A DNA stretch of 64,000 nucleotides from an uncultured Flavobacteriales bacterium (GCA_913054135.1 CAJXJK010000008.1:1-64000), one strand, 5' to 3'. Positions 26,696-37,009 are shown, counted from the stretch's first letter. A program made the numbers and translations. Notes: generated from the letters alone by a model not told the origin.

Positions 26696-27095
26696 TCTCG
26701 ATCAAATTTGAGATTTCAATTAAAAGCGCCAGATTGTTTGAGTAGATTCCGCGGTAAGCAATTGATTTGAATGATTTAAACTCTTCAAGGCTATTCACTG
26801 AAACAAATAAGGGAGTGTTTAATGATTGAAGCTGCCAACCATATTTTGGTTTTTGTGCAATAATATTCTCTAACTCATTCGAAAAAGGTGCTTTCCAAAC
26901 AATAGCGGATGGCTTTTCTAATTCAGCATTCAACAGTTCAGCCTGATTGGATACAAAAATGACTTTTTTTGCGCCTTCAATTTCATTGACAGAATAGTTC
27001 TCCTTATTTGGGATTACTTTATCTTCAACTAAAACTGCAACCTCTACAGCAGAGGATGGCACTTCACCATTATTGGTTTTAATGAGGTAAATCAT
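26688..27095 (-). CDS. Unknown protein of the PnuC-kinase operon
   Basis: This 135-residue soluble protein has no signal peptide. Alternating short hydrophobic strands (VAVLVEDKVIP, KKVIFVSNQAELLNAEL, PSAIVWKAPF, PLFVSVNSLEEF) suggest a small alpha/beta fold. I do not recognise it. It is embedded by ATGA-type overlap with the gene before and an 8-base overlap with the transporter after, so it is very likely co-expressed with vitamin uptake. A role in thiamine or nucleotide metabolism is only an inference. Confidence 0.65.
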   Translation of the reverse strand: MIYLIKTNNGEVPSSAVEVAVLVEDKVIPNKENYSVNEIEGAKKVIFVSNQAELLNAELEKPSAIVWKAPFSNELENIIAQKPKYGWQLQSLNTPLFVSVNSLEEFKSFKSIAYRGIYSNNLALLIEISNLIENE

Positions 27096-27451
27096 TCGTC
27101 TAAAATGTCTTCTGAAAATCCTTTTTCTCTCGGATCTTTAGCTAAAAATGAAACAGCCAAGGCACCTATTTGAAAGAGGATATCAATATACAATAGAATT
27201 TGATAGTTATCAATATGGAAATTCTTCATCAACAATGCCACTGCAATTAGACCAATACCTATGAAGAATAGTTTTTGGGCAATGGGTTGGCTAAAGATTG
27301 GATCTTTAACATTAGGTGCAATGTAGCCATAGATTAATTTCAAACCACTTGCTGCAATAATCAAATACAAAAAGTGTTTGACCTCATATCTGACAAAAAA
27401 CTCATTAAACCCAACGGCATTAAGAATATACCCAACACCACCCACGATCAT
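27092..27451 (-). CDS. Small membrane protein of unknown function, first gene of the PnuC operon
   Basis: I choose the ATG at 27449-27451 (119 residues, MIVGGVGYILNAVGF). The longer reading from 27463 would begin at a TTG four codons earlier. Four hydrophobic segments are visible (about 1-13, 22-40, 58-75 and 82-102) and a polar C-terminus ends GFSEDILDE. The family is not recognised. Its stop overlaps the next gene start as ATGA, placing it at the head of the four-gene unit that ends with the NadR-like kinase. No riboswitch is visible in front of it. Confidence 0.6.
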   Translation of the reverse strand: MIVGGVGYILNAVGFNEFFVRYEVKHFLYLIIAASGLKLIYGYIAPNVKDPIFSQPIAQKLFFIGIGLIAVALLMKNFHIDNYQILLYIDILFQIGALAVSFLAKDPREKGFSEDILDE

Positions 27452-27544
27452 GAGTGTATTCAATATATGATATGGAATCTTTGATTTAATGTTGCTCTTT
27501 GTACTTTATACAATTCAATTGCTCGGTGAAAGCAACAATATTAT

Positions 27545-27955
27545 TTATGAATTATGCTTATCGTGATAAGCTTTCAATGCATTAGTGATTCTTGTCCACT
27601 CAGTTTTCACTTGTGCAACACCAATAGCTCCACCCCAATATCCTTTTTCATCTTTTTTGAAAACTAATTTACTTGACTTCTCATCTCCAGAGATACTAAG
27701 ACTCCAGGTAAATCTCTTAACAAACGCTCCAAACAAAATTCTCATTGTTTTACTTCCTTTTCCGTAAACACCTGAAGTTGGAGCTCCGCTTTCTAATTTA
27801 TATCCGTCTTTCAATAAGTAGTTTTGAATCTTACCAGCTAAATCTTCTTTGCCCATTGTTGGGAAAGGAAATTCGGCTCTATCTTTTGTAATTACGACAG
27901 CAGCTACATCTGGCTCTTTGGCCAACATCTGGTCATCTAATAATTCATCATCCAT
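27545..27955 (-). CDS. Conserved-looking cytoplasmic protein of unknown function
   Basis: The protein has 136 residues, no signal peptide and an acidic N-terminus (MDDELLDDQMLAKEPDV). The body reads as a mixed beta/alpha domain with KIQNYLLKDGYKLESG, TMRILFGAFVKRFTWSLSIS and GYWGGAIGVAQVKTEW. The composition resembles small beta-rich domains of Bacteroidota with a lipid- or ligand-binding look, but I cannot name a family. It stands alone on the minus strand between murI and the PnuC operon. Confidence 0.6.
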   Translation of the reverse strand: MDDELLDDQMLAKEPDVAAVVITKDRAEFPFPTMGKEDLAGKIQNYLLKDGYKLESGAPTSGVYGKGSKTMRILFGAFVKRFTWSLSISGDEKSSKLVFKKDEKGYWGGAIGVAQVKTEWTRITNALKAYHDKHNS

Positions 27956-28031
27956 AATAATATAGTTTTAGGTTCGTGAAGCACCTAATATCGTCAATAT
28001 TTAAGAATTAAAATAGATTTTTTTGAGATTA

Positions 28032-28829
28032 TTAATCCCAGATTCTCTCTTCTCTGAGATCAATTTTTTCGCCAAAAAACAATTTAGAGGTTTCTTCAAA
28101 ACTCTCAGTGTAATCCGAAATCAGGAATTGGTTTTTACCTTCTCTTTTTTTACTTGCAATCCCTTCTTTCTTAAGCAATTTCTTAGTGAACTCAGCTACA
28201 ACAGTAGCCGAATCAATTACATCAACAGATCCCTTGAAATAATTCTTTACCTCTTCTTTGATAAGCGGATAATGCGTACATCCCAAAATTAAGGCTTGAA
28301 TGTCAGCAAAATTCTTTGTTGACAAATAAGAATTGATAATGGTTTGAGAGATATTATTATTGAAAAACCCCTCTTCTATCATGGGAACCAATAAGGGAGC
28401 AGCCGCCTGCGGAACTTCAAGATTGGGATTCTTCTTAACTATCTTTCTCGGATAGATTCTAGATTTGATTGTTCCCTTAGTAGCAATCACTCCAACTTTG
28501 CCACTATCGTATTTCTCAGAGCAGTAATTTACTGTTGGATTCACCACATTAATGATTGGCAGTTTAGGATAAAACTTCTTTAGATCAGAATAGGCATGCG
28601 CCGAAGCAGTATTACAAGCTATTACAATCGCTTTACAACCCTTTGCAACCAAGAAAGCTGTGATTCTTTGCGAATACAACTTAACAGACTCTTTACTTTT
28701 GTCTCCGTATGGCAAGTGCGCAGTATCACCAAAATAAATAATACGTTCATTAGGAAGCGCCTCAGCTATCGCTTTCGCAACAGTCAGCCCTCCTACTCCA
28801 GAATCAAATATGCCAATTGGTTTATCCAT
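28032..28829 (-). CDS. murI: Glutamate racemase
   Basis: This 265-residue cytoplasmic enzyme supplies D-glutamate for peptidoglycan. Active-site motifs are present: IGIFDSGVGGLTV (Asp and Ser at 9-10), GDTAHLPYG, the first catalytic Cys in VIACNTASAHAY, and the second in LILGCTHYPLI. Length is standard. It follows the uppS-bamA-skp-skp cluster, separated from it by a terminator, an arrangement common in Bacteroidota. Confidence 0.96.
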   Translation of the reverse strand: MDKPIGIFDSGVGGLTVAKAIAEALPNERIIYFGDTAHLPYGDKSKESVKLYSQRITAFLVAKGCKAIVIACNTASAHAYSDLKKFYPKLPIINVVNPTVNYCSEKYDSGKVGVIATKGTIKSRIYPRKIVKKNPNLEVPQAAAPLLVPMIEEGFFNNNISQTIINSYLSTKNFADIQALILGCTHYPLIKEEVKNYFKGSVDVIDSATVVAEFTKKLLKKEGIASKKREGKNQFLISDYTESFEETSKLFFGEKIDLREERIWD

Positions 28830-28854
28830 TAATCCAAATGTACGATTTATCGCA

Positions 28855-28889
28855 TAAAAAACCCCGACGAAGCAAGCTTGTCAGGGTTA
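28855..28889 (-). terminator. Terminator after the skp genes
   Basis: On the minus strand AACCCTGAC (28881-28889) pairs with GTCGGGGTT (about 28859-28867) with one G-T type mismatch. A run of six T follows. It lies about 25 bases past the last skp stop and in front of murI. Confidence 0.8.
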
Positions 28890-28910
28890 ATATTATTATT
28901 TGCTTACTAA

Positions 28911-29453
28911 TCAAGGATAAGTGTGAACTCTCTTCGCATTATCCATTTTTAATAATTCAGCTCTAACTTCTTCAGTGATGTCTTTTGCTCCTTCAGCAGC
29001 ATAAAGAACTTGTGAATCTTTATCTAAAACATAAGTTAACTCATATTTTTTACCAACTACACCAACAGCTTCTTTATACATTTCCATCAACTTCATTAAA
29101 CGCTCGTTCAATACTTGCAATTTTTGTTGAGAGAATTGCTCTAATTGATACAAATCTTGTTGCTTCTTCTCCATATCACCTTGAATCATATATGCTTCAA
29201 AATCTGATAATGAATCTTGTTCAGCCATTCTTTGTGCTTTAATCTGCATCTCTTGAATCTGCAATTGAATTGCTTGAGATTGATCTTGACCGTCTTTATA
29301 AATTTGTTGCTCTTCAGCAACAATTGCTTTGTATGATGCAACACTATCCAGTACTACTGCACTTGAAACGTGTCCTAATTTTAATGCCTGAGCATTTGAT
29401 GTAAACGCTCCAAGCGTAAATAATGCTACTATTACTAATGTTAATTTCTTCAT
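28911..29453 (-). CDS. OmpH/Skp family periplasmic chaperone (second copy)
   Basis: The protein has 180 residues with a signal peptide ending FTSNAQA. The mature protein starts LKLGHVSSAVVLDSV and is dominated by a Gln/Glu/Lys-rich coiled coil at about 45-125 (QIQEMQIKAQRMAEQDSL), followed by a small beta region (YELTYVLDKDSQVLYA). Skp-like trimers hold unfolded outer-membrane proteins in the periplasm and deliver them to BamA. It is the second of two tandem skp genes behind bamA, and the terminator follows it. Confidence 0.92.
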   Translation of the reverse strand: MKKLTLVIVALFTLGAFTSNAQALKLGHVSSAVVLDSVASYKAIVAEEQQIYKDGQDQSQAIQLQIQEMQIKAQRMAEQDSLSDFEAYMIQGDMEKKQQDLYQLEQFSQQKLQVLNERLMKLMEMYKEAVGVVGKKYELTYVLDKDSQVLYAAEGAKDITEEVRAELLKMDNAKRVHTYP

Positions 29454-29474
29454 TTTATTCTTTTGTTTGTGTCT

Positions 29475-30005
29475 TTACCCTTTATTCTTTACAACTTTGA
29501 TGCCCATTTTTCTAAGTACCTGATCACTAATGTCATACTTAGAGTCTGCATACAGTAAATTTGACTGATTCGCTTTGTCAAAAACAAAGGCAAAGTTTCT
29601 TTCTGAAGCGATTCCTTGAATCGCATTAAATATCTGATCTTGGATTGGTTTGATTAATTGTTCTCTTTGAGAGAATAGGTCTCCACCAACACCAAAACGT
29701 AATTTTTGTAATTCTTTAGCTTCAGTTTCAAGCTTGTTAATCTCTTTTAACCTTTGTCTTCTAATCTCTTCAGGAAGCAATATTTTTTCAGCTTCAAACT
29801 CATTTCTCTTCGTTTGAACTTGATTAAATCTGTCTTCAACTTCTTTCACCCATTGCTCTGATAGTTTATTTAACTCTTCTTGAGCTTTAGCATATTCAGG
29901 CACACTTTCTAAGATATACTGTGTATCAACATACGCATAACGTTGAGCACTAGCGACATTTGCTAATCCGATTAAGATGATAAATATTCCAATTACTTTC
30001 TTCAT
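29475..30005 (-). CDS. OmpH/Skp family periplasmic chaperone (first copy)
   Basis: The protein has 176 residues with a signal peptide ending NVASAQ. The mature start RYAYVDTQYILESVPEY is typical of OmpH/Skp. A charged coiled coil follows at about 35-120, and the end is FAFVFDKANQSNLLYAD and DISDQVLRKMGIK. It probably cooperates with BamA, encoded 58 bases upstream, and with the second copy 21 bases downstream. The two copies are clearly diverged rather than a recent duplication. Confidence 0.93.
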   Translation of the reverse strand: MKKVIGIFIILIGLANVASAQRYAYVDTQYILESVPEYAKAQEELNKLSEQWVKEVEDRFNQVQTKRNEFEAEKILLPEEIRRQRLKEINKLETEAKELQKLRFGVGGDLFSQREQLIKPIQDQIFNAIQGIASERNFAFVFDKANQSNLLYADSKYDISDQVLRKMGIKVVKNKG

Positions 30006-30063
30006 AATGCATTTGAAGGCTGCGAATTTAATAATATTCGCAGAACTGTTTCTTTAATAACGT

Positions 30064-32655
30064 TTATAAATCTCCAATATTCATTCCAATTATTGGGAAG
30101 AAACCAAAAGTATAGCCTTTCGCATTCGCACCAGGGTCGTCTGCTGACCCAACACCTTGAGAACCTGGATCTAATGGATCGAAGCCCCAAGCAAAATCTA
30201 CACCTAACATGCCGAACATTGGTAAAAATATTCTTACACCTGCTCCTGCCGAACGTTTCACATTAAATGGATCAAACTCTTGAAAGCCGTTATATGTGTT
30301 ACCAGCCTCAGCAAAAAGTAAACCGTAAATGGTAGCATTTGGGTTTAATGAAACAGGATACCTAAGCTCTAACGAATATTTTGCGATTACAGTACCTCCG
30401 GTAGTAGGAGAAACAGGGGAATTTCCGTTATAACCTCTTAAAGAAATGATCTCACGCCCGTCAAACTGCCAGGTTCCGTTCAATCCTGAACCTCCTAAAT
30501 AAAATCTTTCAAATGGTGAAATTCCTCTATCATTGTTGTATGCTCCTAAGAAACCGAATCCAAATTTAGGGTGTAGTACTAGCTTTCTTTTTCCTTTTGA
30601 AAGTGGTGTAAACCATTCTCCTGTGAATTTAATCTTGTAATATTCGGCATACTTATATCTTTCTTGATCAGACAATCCTGAATAATCATCAATTCCATCA
30701 AAAGAAGAATAAGGCAATGTCGCTTTCGTAGTTAAAACGAATTTTGAACCGTTTGTTGCATAAATCGGTTGATCAACTGAGTTTCTTGTCAACACTCCTT
30801 TTAATGAAATGTTATTCGAATATCCATCAGAGAAAATAAAGAAGTTAGATCTTCTTAAATCGTAGTATTGATAATTGAACTCACCATATAATTGAAAGTA
30901 ATCATCAGGCCATTTCAATCTTGTTCCTAAACCAATTCCCGCAGAAGTAATCGAAGTTCTTTGGAAAGTAGGATCATCTGAAGCCACAGAATTCGTTATT
31001 AATGAATGAGACATGAAAACCGTTAATGAGGTCGGCTTTTTACCACCCAACCAAGGCTCTGTGAATGAAAAATTATATGATTGGTATCCTCTACCGTAAG
31101 TTTGCCCTCTTAAAGAAAGTCTTTGACCGTCTCCTGCCGGCAAGGGTTGCCATGCTCCCTTTTTGAAAAAGTTTTTTGTTGAGAAATTCGTGAACGACAA
31201 TCCTAATGTTCCAATCAATCTGTTGGCACCATATCCACCAGATAATTCAATTTGATCTGATGATTTTTCAACTACATAATATTCGATATCAACTGTTCCG
31301 TCAACCGGATTAGGAATTGGATTTACATTAAATTGCTCAGGATCAAAGTAACCCAAGTTAGCGAGCTCTCTTTGTGTTCTGATGATATCGTTACGATTAA
31401 ACAAATCACCAGGCTTCGTTCTAATTTCTCTTAGAATTACGTGGTCGTTCGTTTTTGTATTACCATAGATGAAAATGTTCTTAACTCTTGCTTGTTTTCC
31501 TTCATTGATTCTTATCTCATAGTTGATTTTGTTATCAGCTGTGATATTCATTTCAACCGGATTCAGATTGAAGAATAAATAACCTCTATCCATATAAAGT
31601 GAAGTCACATCTCTTCCGTCTTGGCTCATAAACAACCTTTGCTCTAGAAGGGCTTTGTCATATTTATCTCCATTTTTAATTCCTAATAAGGTGTCTAATT
31701 GGCCGTCTCTATACTTTGTGTTTCCTACCCAGTTGATATCACCAAAAAAGTAATCGCTTCCCTTATCAATGTACATATCAATTGCCATGTGGCTCTCATC
31801 TAAATAATAAACTGAGTCTTTGATGATAAAGGCATCTCTCAAACCAATTTCATTGTATTTGTAGATGATGGCTTGTTTGTCTCTCTTATAGGCCGCGCGG
31901 TTAAATTTAGATCTTGAAAAGATTCTCATGATACCTTGCTTCTTGGTATCTTTCATTGCTCTTCTTAATCCGCCATCAGAAACGGCCCATTTGGCTTGTA
32001 TGTTTTTAATCTTCCCTAAGTCAGGATTATCTGGGATTTCGTTATTGATAAAATTGATTTCTTTAATCTTAATTCTTTCTCCCTTTACAACATGAAACTC
32101 TAGAGATCTTGCATTAAATTCACTTGTGTCAATTGATTCAGTGCAAGTCACCTTGCACTTAAAGAATCCTTTTTCTTGATAAAATCCTCTTATTTGATTG
32201 ATAGAGTTCGTCTTTAGCGCTTCAGTGATTGTTTTACCTGCGTATAAATCAGTAGCATCTCTCAATTTATCTGCGTCACCTTTTGAAACATCTCCTGTAA
32301 ACCTATAGGCCGCTCTGGATGACATTTTAGGACGATCAAGCAATTTGATATACATGAAGATGTCTCCTGTAACATTATCTATTTTAGTGTATCCTACTTC
32401 AACATCATTAAACAAGTCTTGTTGCCAAAGCTTCTTAATTGCCTGCGTAATATCGTCTCCAGGAACTGTAATTTCTTTACCAGGAGTTAATCCTGATATT
32501 AAAACAATGGCATCATGGTTAAGGTGATCAACACCAATAACATCAGTTCTTGCGATCGTGTGCTTCTCAGGGTTTAAATAATCCACCTTTTGAGCCCAAC
32601 TCAAAGAGCTTACAATGGTTAATAATGATAGAAAAAAGATCTTCAATGCTTTCAT
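30064..32655 (-). CDS. bamA: Outer membrane protein assembly factor BamA
   Basis: The protein has 863 residues. The signal peptide (1-21, ending LSWAQ) is followed by POTRA repeats to about residue 455 (LTPGKEITVPGDDITQAIKKLW, FIYGNTKTNDHVILREIRTKPG) and an Omp85 barrel. The barrel contains GGYGANRLIGTLGLSFTNFS and the conserved SLRGYNGNSPVSP, the equivalent of the VRGF-type loop. The C-terminus ends FFPIIGMNIGDL, close to the usual aromatic beta signal but without a terminal Phe. It inserts beta-barrel proteins, including the many TonB receptors encoded here. It overlaps uppS by four bases. Confidence 0.95.
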   Translation of the reverse strand: MKALKIFFLSLLTIVSSLSWAQKVDYLNPEKHTIARTDVIGVDHLNHDAIVLISGLTPGKEITVPGDDITQAIKKLWQQDLFNDVEVGYTKIDNVTGDIFMYIKLLDRPKMSSRAAYRFTGDVSKGDADKLRDATDLYAGKTITEALKTNSINQIRGFYQEKGFFKCKVTCTESIDTSEFNARSLEFHVVKGERIKIKEINFINNEIPDNPDLGKIKNIQAKWAVSDGGLRRAMKDTKKQGIMRIFSRSKFNRAAYKRDKQAIIYKYNEIGLRDAFIIKDSVYYLDESHMAIDMYIDKGSDYFFGDINWVGNTKYRDGQLDTLLGIKNGDKYDKALLEQRLFMSQDGRDVTSLYMDRGYLFFNLNPVEMNITADNKINYEIRINEGKQARVKNIFIYGNTKTNDHVILREIRTKPGDLFNRNDIIRTQRELANLGYFDPEQFNVNPIPNPVDGTVDIEYYVVEKSSDQIELSGGYGANRLIGTLGLSFTNFSTKNFFKKGAWQPLPAGDGQRLSLRGQTYGRGYQSYNFSFTEPWLGGKKPTSLTVFMSHSLITNSVASDDPTFQRTSITSAGIGLGTRLKWPDDYFQLYGEFNYQYYDLRRSNFFIFSDGYSNNISLKGVLTRNSVDQPIYATNGSKFVLTTKATLPYSSFDGIDDYSGLSDQERYKYAEYYKIKFTGEWFTPLSKGKRKLVLHPKFGFGFLGAYNNDRGISPFERFYLGGSGLNGTWQFDGREIISLRGYNGNSPVSPTTGGTVIAKYSLELRYPVSLNPNATIYGLLFAEAGNTYNGFQEFDPFNVKRSAGAGVRIFLPMFGMLGVDFAWGFDPLDPGSQGVGSADDPGANAKGYTFGFFPIIGMNIGDL

Positions 32656-33401
32656 TCTGTGTCGTTTAGTTGTTCACTGACTAATCCAAATCTTCTTTCT
32701 CTGTTTTGGTATTCGTAGATAGCTTGGTAGAAATCTTCTTGTTTAAAGTCTGGCCAAAAGGTTGGTGTAAAGTGTAATTCGCTATAGGCAAGTTGCCATA
32801 ATAAGAAATTACTAATCCTTACTTCACCACTTGTTCTTATCATTAATTCAGGATCAGGAATGCCAGCAGTATATAAATGATCACTTACTAGATGGTCGGT
32901 AATGTCATCTAATTCGATCTCACCATTTTTATATTTCTGTGCGATTTCCTTAATCGCCGTTTTCATTTCAAATTTTGAGCTATAGTTTAGAGCAAGCACT
33001 AAACAGGTTCCTTTGTTTTTTGAAGTTCTTTCAATAGCTCTTTTCAATTCAGCTTGACAATTCTCAGGCAAATCGCTTAGATTCCCGATTGCATCAAGCC
33101 TCACATCATTTTCATTCAATGATTCAATTTCATTTGCAATGGTAGTCACTAGCAAATCCATTAAACCATCAACTTCTTCTTTAGGGCGATTCCAATTCTC
33201 AGTAGAAAAAGCATAAAGAGTAAGATACTTAACCTTGACCTCAGTCGCAGCCTTTAACGCTTCCCTTACAGACTCAACACCAGTTGTGTGACCGAAAAGT
33301 CTCACATGACCTTGTTGTTTAGCCCATCTCCCGTTACCATCCATAATGATAGCAACATGTTCAGGAATGTTGTTTGTATCTAATTTATCTTTTATGCTCA
33401 T
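32652..33401 (-). CDS. uppS: Isoprenyl transferase (undecaprenyl diphosphate synthase)
   Basis: This cis-prenyltransferase elongates farnesyl diphosphate to the C55 carrier used for peptidoglycan and O-antigen. Motifs include HVAIIMDGNGRWAKQQG with catalytic Asp at residue 21, TLYAFSTENWNRPKEEV, and LMIRTSGEVRISNFLLWQ with LHFTPTFWPDF. I start at the ATG at 33401 (249 residues). A GTG four codons upstream is less likely. Its stop overlaps the bamA start as ATGA, the typical Bacteroidota order. Confidence 0.96.
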   Translation of the reverse strand: MSIKDKLDTNNIPEHVAIIMDGNGRWAKQQGHVRLFGHTTGVESVREALKAATEVKVKYLTLYAFSTENWNRPKEEVDGLMDLLVTTIANEIESLNENDVRLDAIGNLSDLPENCQAELKRAIERTSKNKGTCLVLALNYSSKFEMKTAIKEIAQKYKNGEIELDDITDHLVSDHLYTAGIPDPELMIRTSGEVRISNFLLWQLAYSELHFTPTFWPDFKQEDFYQAIYEYQNRERRFGLVSEQLNDTE

Positions 33402-33512
33402 ATTAAACCGCACACAAAAATGCGTGTTTTTTTTGGTTCTGCAATGATTTCAGAACGTCTTTGCCCGTATTAAATTGTTTCTTTAACAACCTTTAACGTG
33501 CAGCTTAAAAAA

Positions 33513-33556
33513 ACGAAAAAGGTCCAAATCATTCTTTTCAGAACCAATTGGACCTT
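33513..33556 (-). terminator. Terminator of the atpDC unit
   Basis: AAGGTCCAA (33519-33527) and TTGGACCTT (33548-33556) form a 9-bp stem with a 20-base loop. On the minus strand TTTTTCGTTTTTTT follows. It lies 26 bases past the atpC stop. Confidence 0.85.
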
Positions 33557-33581
33557 AAACAGTGTTATAAACTGATGCGGA

Positions 33582-33872
33582 TTATTCAGCCAGCACCATA
33601 ATTTTATCATCTTTTACTTCAATAATTCCACCTTTAATGGTAAAAGTAAAAGAGGCATCATTCTTATGTTCATCATTGTACTTACCAAAAAACTCATCTC
33701 CCTTGTTTTCTGCAACAATTTGGTCCACTTTCATTTCTCCTTCTGTTAAGGCCGAAATCATAGGGGCATGATTTGATAAGACACCAAATGATCCATCAAG
33801 TCCTGGCAACACTACATGTGTTACATTCCCTTTGAATAGTATTTGGTCTGGTGTAATTACTTCAAGAATCAT
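33582..33872 (-). CDS. atpC: ATP synthase F1 epsilon subunit (short form)
   Basis: The protein has 96 residues. It contains the N-terminal beta-sandwich signature MILEVITPDQILFKGNVTHV and LPGLDGSFGVLSNHAPMISALTEGEM. The C-terminal helical hairpin that acts as a regulatory brake in many bacteria is absent, which is usual for epsilon subunits of this phylum. An extra hydrophilic insert (GDEFFGKYNDEHKNDAS) sits in the middle. It is encoded 13 bases after atpD. Confidence 0.94.
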   Translation of the reverse strand: MILEVITPDQILFKGNVTHVVLPGLDGSFGVLSNHAPMISALTEGEMKVDQIVAENKGDEFFGKYNDEHKNDASFTFTIKGGIIEVKDDKIMVLAE

Positions 33873-33885
33873 CTTTCAGTTGTTT

Positions 33886-35400
<1,515 letters not shown>

Positions 35401-35427
35401 TTAATGGTCGTGTTCAATTTTCGGGTG

Positions 35428-35435
35428 CAAATTTA
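35428..35435 (-). promoter_or_regulatory. Candidate atpD promoter -7 box
   Basis: TAAATTTG on the minus strand matches TAnnTTTG and would give a leader of about 35 bases for atpD. No convincing -33 element is seen. Confidence 0.45.
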
Positions 35436-35460
35436 GTGCATTTTATACATATAAGCAGAT

Positions 35461-35488
35461 TTTGTTGGAAGTTTTTTCCATAACTTTG
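35461..35488 (+). promoter_or_regulatory. Candidate ribF promoter (-33 TTTG, -7 TAACTTTG)
   Basis: TTTG (35461-35464) and TAACTTTG (35481-35488) are separated by 16 bases and match both parts of the Bacteroidota consensus. Transcription would begin near 35494, which supports the internal TTG at 35533 as the ribF start. Confidence 0.55.
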
Positions 35489-35532
35489 AATCATTGATTT
35501 TTCCCATACTGTTTGGGACCCAAACTTCAACT

Positions 35533-36480
35533 TTGAAAGTATATTATTCTCTTGATGACGTACCGCTTATTAAGAACCCTGTTTTAACACTAGGTACCTT
35601 TGACGGAGTGCACTCTGGACACCAGCAAATCATTGACTTTCTGAACAAAAGTGCAGAACGGATAAATGGTGAAACAGTATTGTTTACTTTTCATCCTCAT
35701 CCAAGAATTGTGCTTCACCCAGATGACCATAACCTTGAATTGATTCAAGACATTGACCGAAGAATAGAAAGATTAGAAGAAGCAGGAATCGATCATTTAA
35801 TTCTATTTCCTTTTTCAAAAGAGTTTTCTAGAATGAGCGCAACCGAATTTGTCAGAGACATTTTGGTGAACAAATTGAACGTAAAACTGATGACCATTGG
35901 GTACAATCATCATTTTGGTAGAAATAGAGAAGGAAATATTAAGTTACTGAATGAATTGGGACCGATCTATGATTTCGAAGTTCAAGAAATTCCTGCCTTT
36001 AGGTATGACGAAATCAGTGTTAGCTCAACGAAAACAAGAAAAGCAATAAAAACGGGTGACATAAAAACTGCCAATCATTACTTAGGAAGACCATTTAGGT
36101 TTAAGGGTAAGGTTGTAAAAGGGAATCAAATTGGAAGGGAGATAGGCTTTCCTACAGCTAACCTCTCAGGCTTAGCGGACACCCAAATCATTCCTGAATC
36201 TGGTGTCTTTGCAGTTAAGTGCAAAGTTTCTGGTACTGTTTATGATGGTATGATGAACATTGGCTTTCGTCCGACAATTAATTCTGGATCAGAAAAAAGA
36301 ATTGAAATAAATATTTTTGATTTTGACCAAGAAATTTACGGCGAAGAGATTGAAGTTTACTTGATAGACAAGGTGAGAGACGAGAAAACCTTTAATGGTA
36401 TAGAGGAGCTTAGAGAACAATTAATGAAAGATGAAATTAGTTGCAAAAATATTTTTGGTAGGTCTACTGTTAGTTTGTAG
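35533..36480 (+). CDS. ribF: Bifunctional riboflavin kinase/FAD synthetase
   Basis: The protein makes FMN and then FAD from riboflavin. The FAD synthetase half has VLTLGTFDGVHSGHQ (nucleotidyl-transferase HxGH-like motif), FTFHPHPR and GYNHHFGRNREG. The kinase half begins near FRFKGKVVKGNQIGREIGFPTANL. No ATG exists at the N-terminus. I choose the TTG at 35533, giving a 315-residue protein beginning KVYYSLDDVPLIKNPVL after the initiator, because this matches the family N-terminus and leaves a leader after the candidate promoter. The TTG at 35494 is the alternative. The 3' end overlaps the LRR gene by 50 bases. Confidence 0.93.
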   Translation: MKVYYSLDDVPLIKNPVLTLGTFDGVHSGHQQIIDFLNKSAERINGETVLFTFHPHPRIVLHPDDHNLELIQDIDRRIERLEEAGIDHLILFPFSKEFSRMSATEFVRDILVNKLNVKLMTIGYNHHFGRNREGNIKLLNELGPIYDFEVQEIPAFRYDEISVSSTKTRKAIKTGDIKTANHYLGRPFRFKGKVVKGNQIGREIGFPTANLSGLADTQIIPESGVFAVKCKVSGTVYDGMMNIGFRPTINSGSEKRIEINIFDFDQEIYGEEIEVYLIDKVRDEKTFNGIEELREQLMKDEISCKNIFGRSTVSL

Positions 36481-37009
36481 CACTGGCTTTAGCCAAAAAG
36501 ACAAAATGTACAGAGGTTTGGATGAAGCATTAGCTGCTCACCCTGATTCTGTATATCGTCTTGATTTGAGCAAACAAAAACTATCTGAAATTCCGAAGGA
36601 ATTGTCTTCATTCAAAAATCTTCAGGAACTAAATCTTTCTAAAAATAAAATCACGTCAGTAGACGCTTCTTTTCAATTTGACGATCTTAGAATTCTCGAT
36701 TTAACGAAGAACAAGTTTAAAGTATTCCCGGTTCAGCTGACCTCTATTACTTCTTTGCGGAATCTATTTTTAGGAAAAAACAATATTGAGGTAATCCCTA
36801 ATGAAATAGGAAAGATGCATGATTTAATTGTGCTAGACATGTGGTACAACCCTATTGACGATTTGCCAGAAGCACTAACTGAATTGAGAAACCTGCGTTC
36901 TCTTGATCTTAGTGGATTGAACTTCTCAAAAAGTTTTCAGAAGAAATGGAACGAAAAATTACCTTGGGTAAAGATTGAGTTCGAAGCAGCTTGTGATTGC
37001 AACAAGTAA
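36431..37009 (+). CDS. Secreted or periplasmic leucine-rich repeat protein
   Basis: The protein has 192 residues with a signal peptide (residues 1-21, ending STGFSQ). At least five leucine-rich repeats of 22-24 residues follow from about residue 40 to 165, with consensus L..L.LS.N.I..IP.E, for example NLQELNLSKNKITSV and LRNLFLGKNNIEVIPNEIG. The C-terminus ends in CDCNK. The repeats form a binding surface, but the ligand is unknown. The start lies 50 bases inside ribF in another frame. The signal peptide begins exactly at this ATG, so the overlap looks real. Confidence 0.85.
   Translation: MKLVAKIFLVGLLLVCSTGFSQKDKMYRGLDEALAAHPDSVYRLDLSKQKLSEIPKELSSFKNLQELNLSKNKITSVDASFQFDDLRILDLTKNKFKVFPVQLTSITSLRNLFLGKNNIEVIPNEIGKMHDLIVLDMWYNPIDDLPEALTELRNLRSLDLSGLNFSKSFQKKWNEKLPWVKIEFEAACDCNK

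Noticed and set aside
27452-27463. TTG start of the small membrane protein upstream of the PnuC operon
   Set aside because: An ATG four codons later starts directly at the first hydrophobic segment.
30002-30190. 62-codon minus-strand frame over the end of bamA
   Set aside because: It is an out-of-frame shadow of the bamA C-terminus, without start context or family signal.
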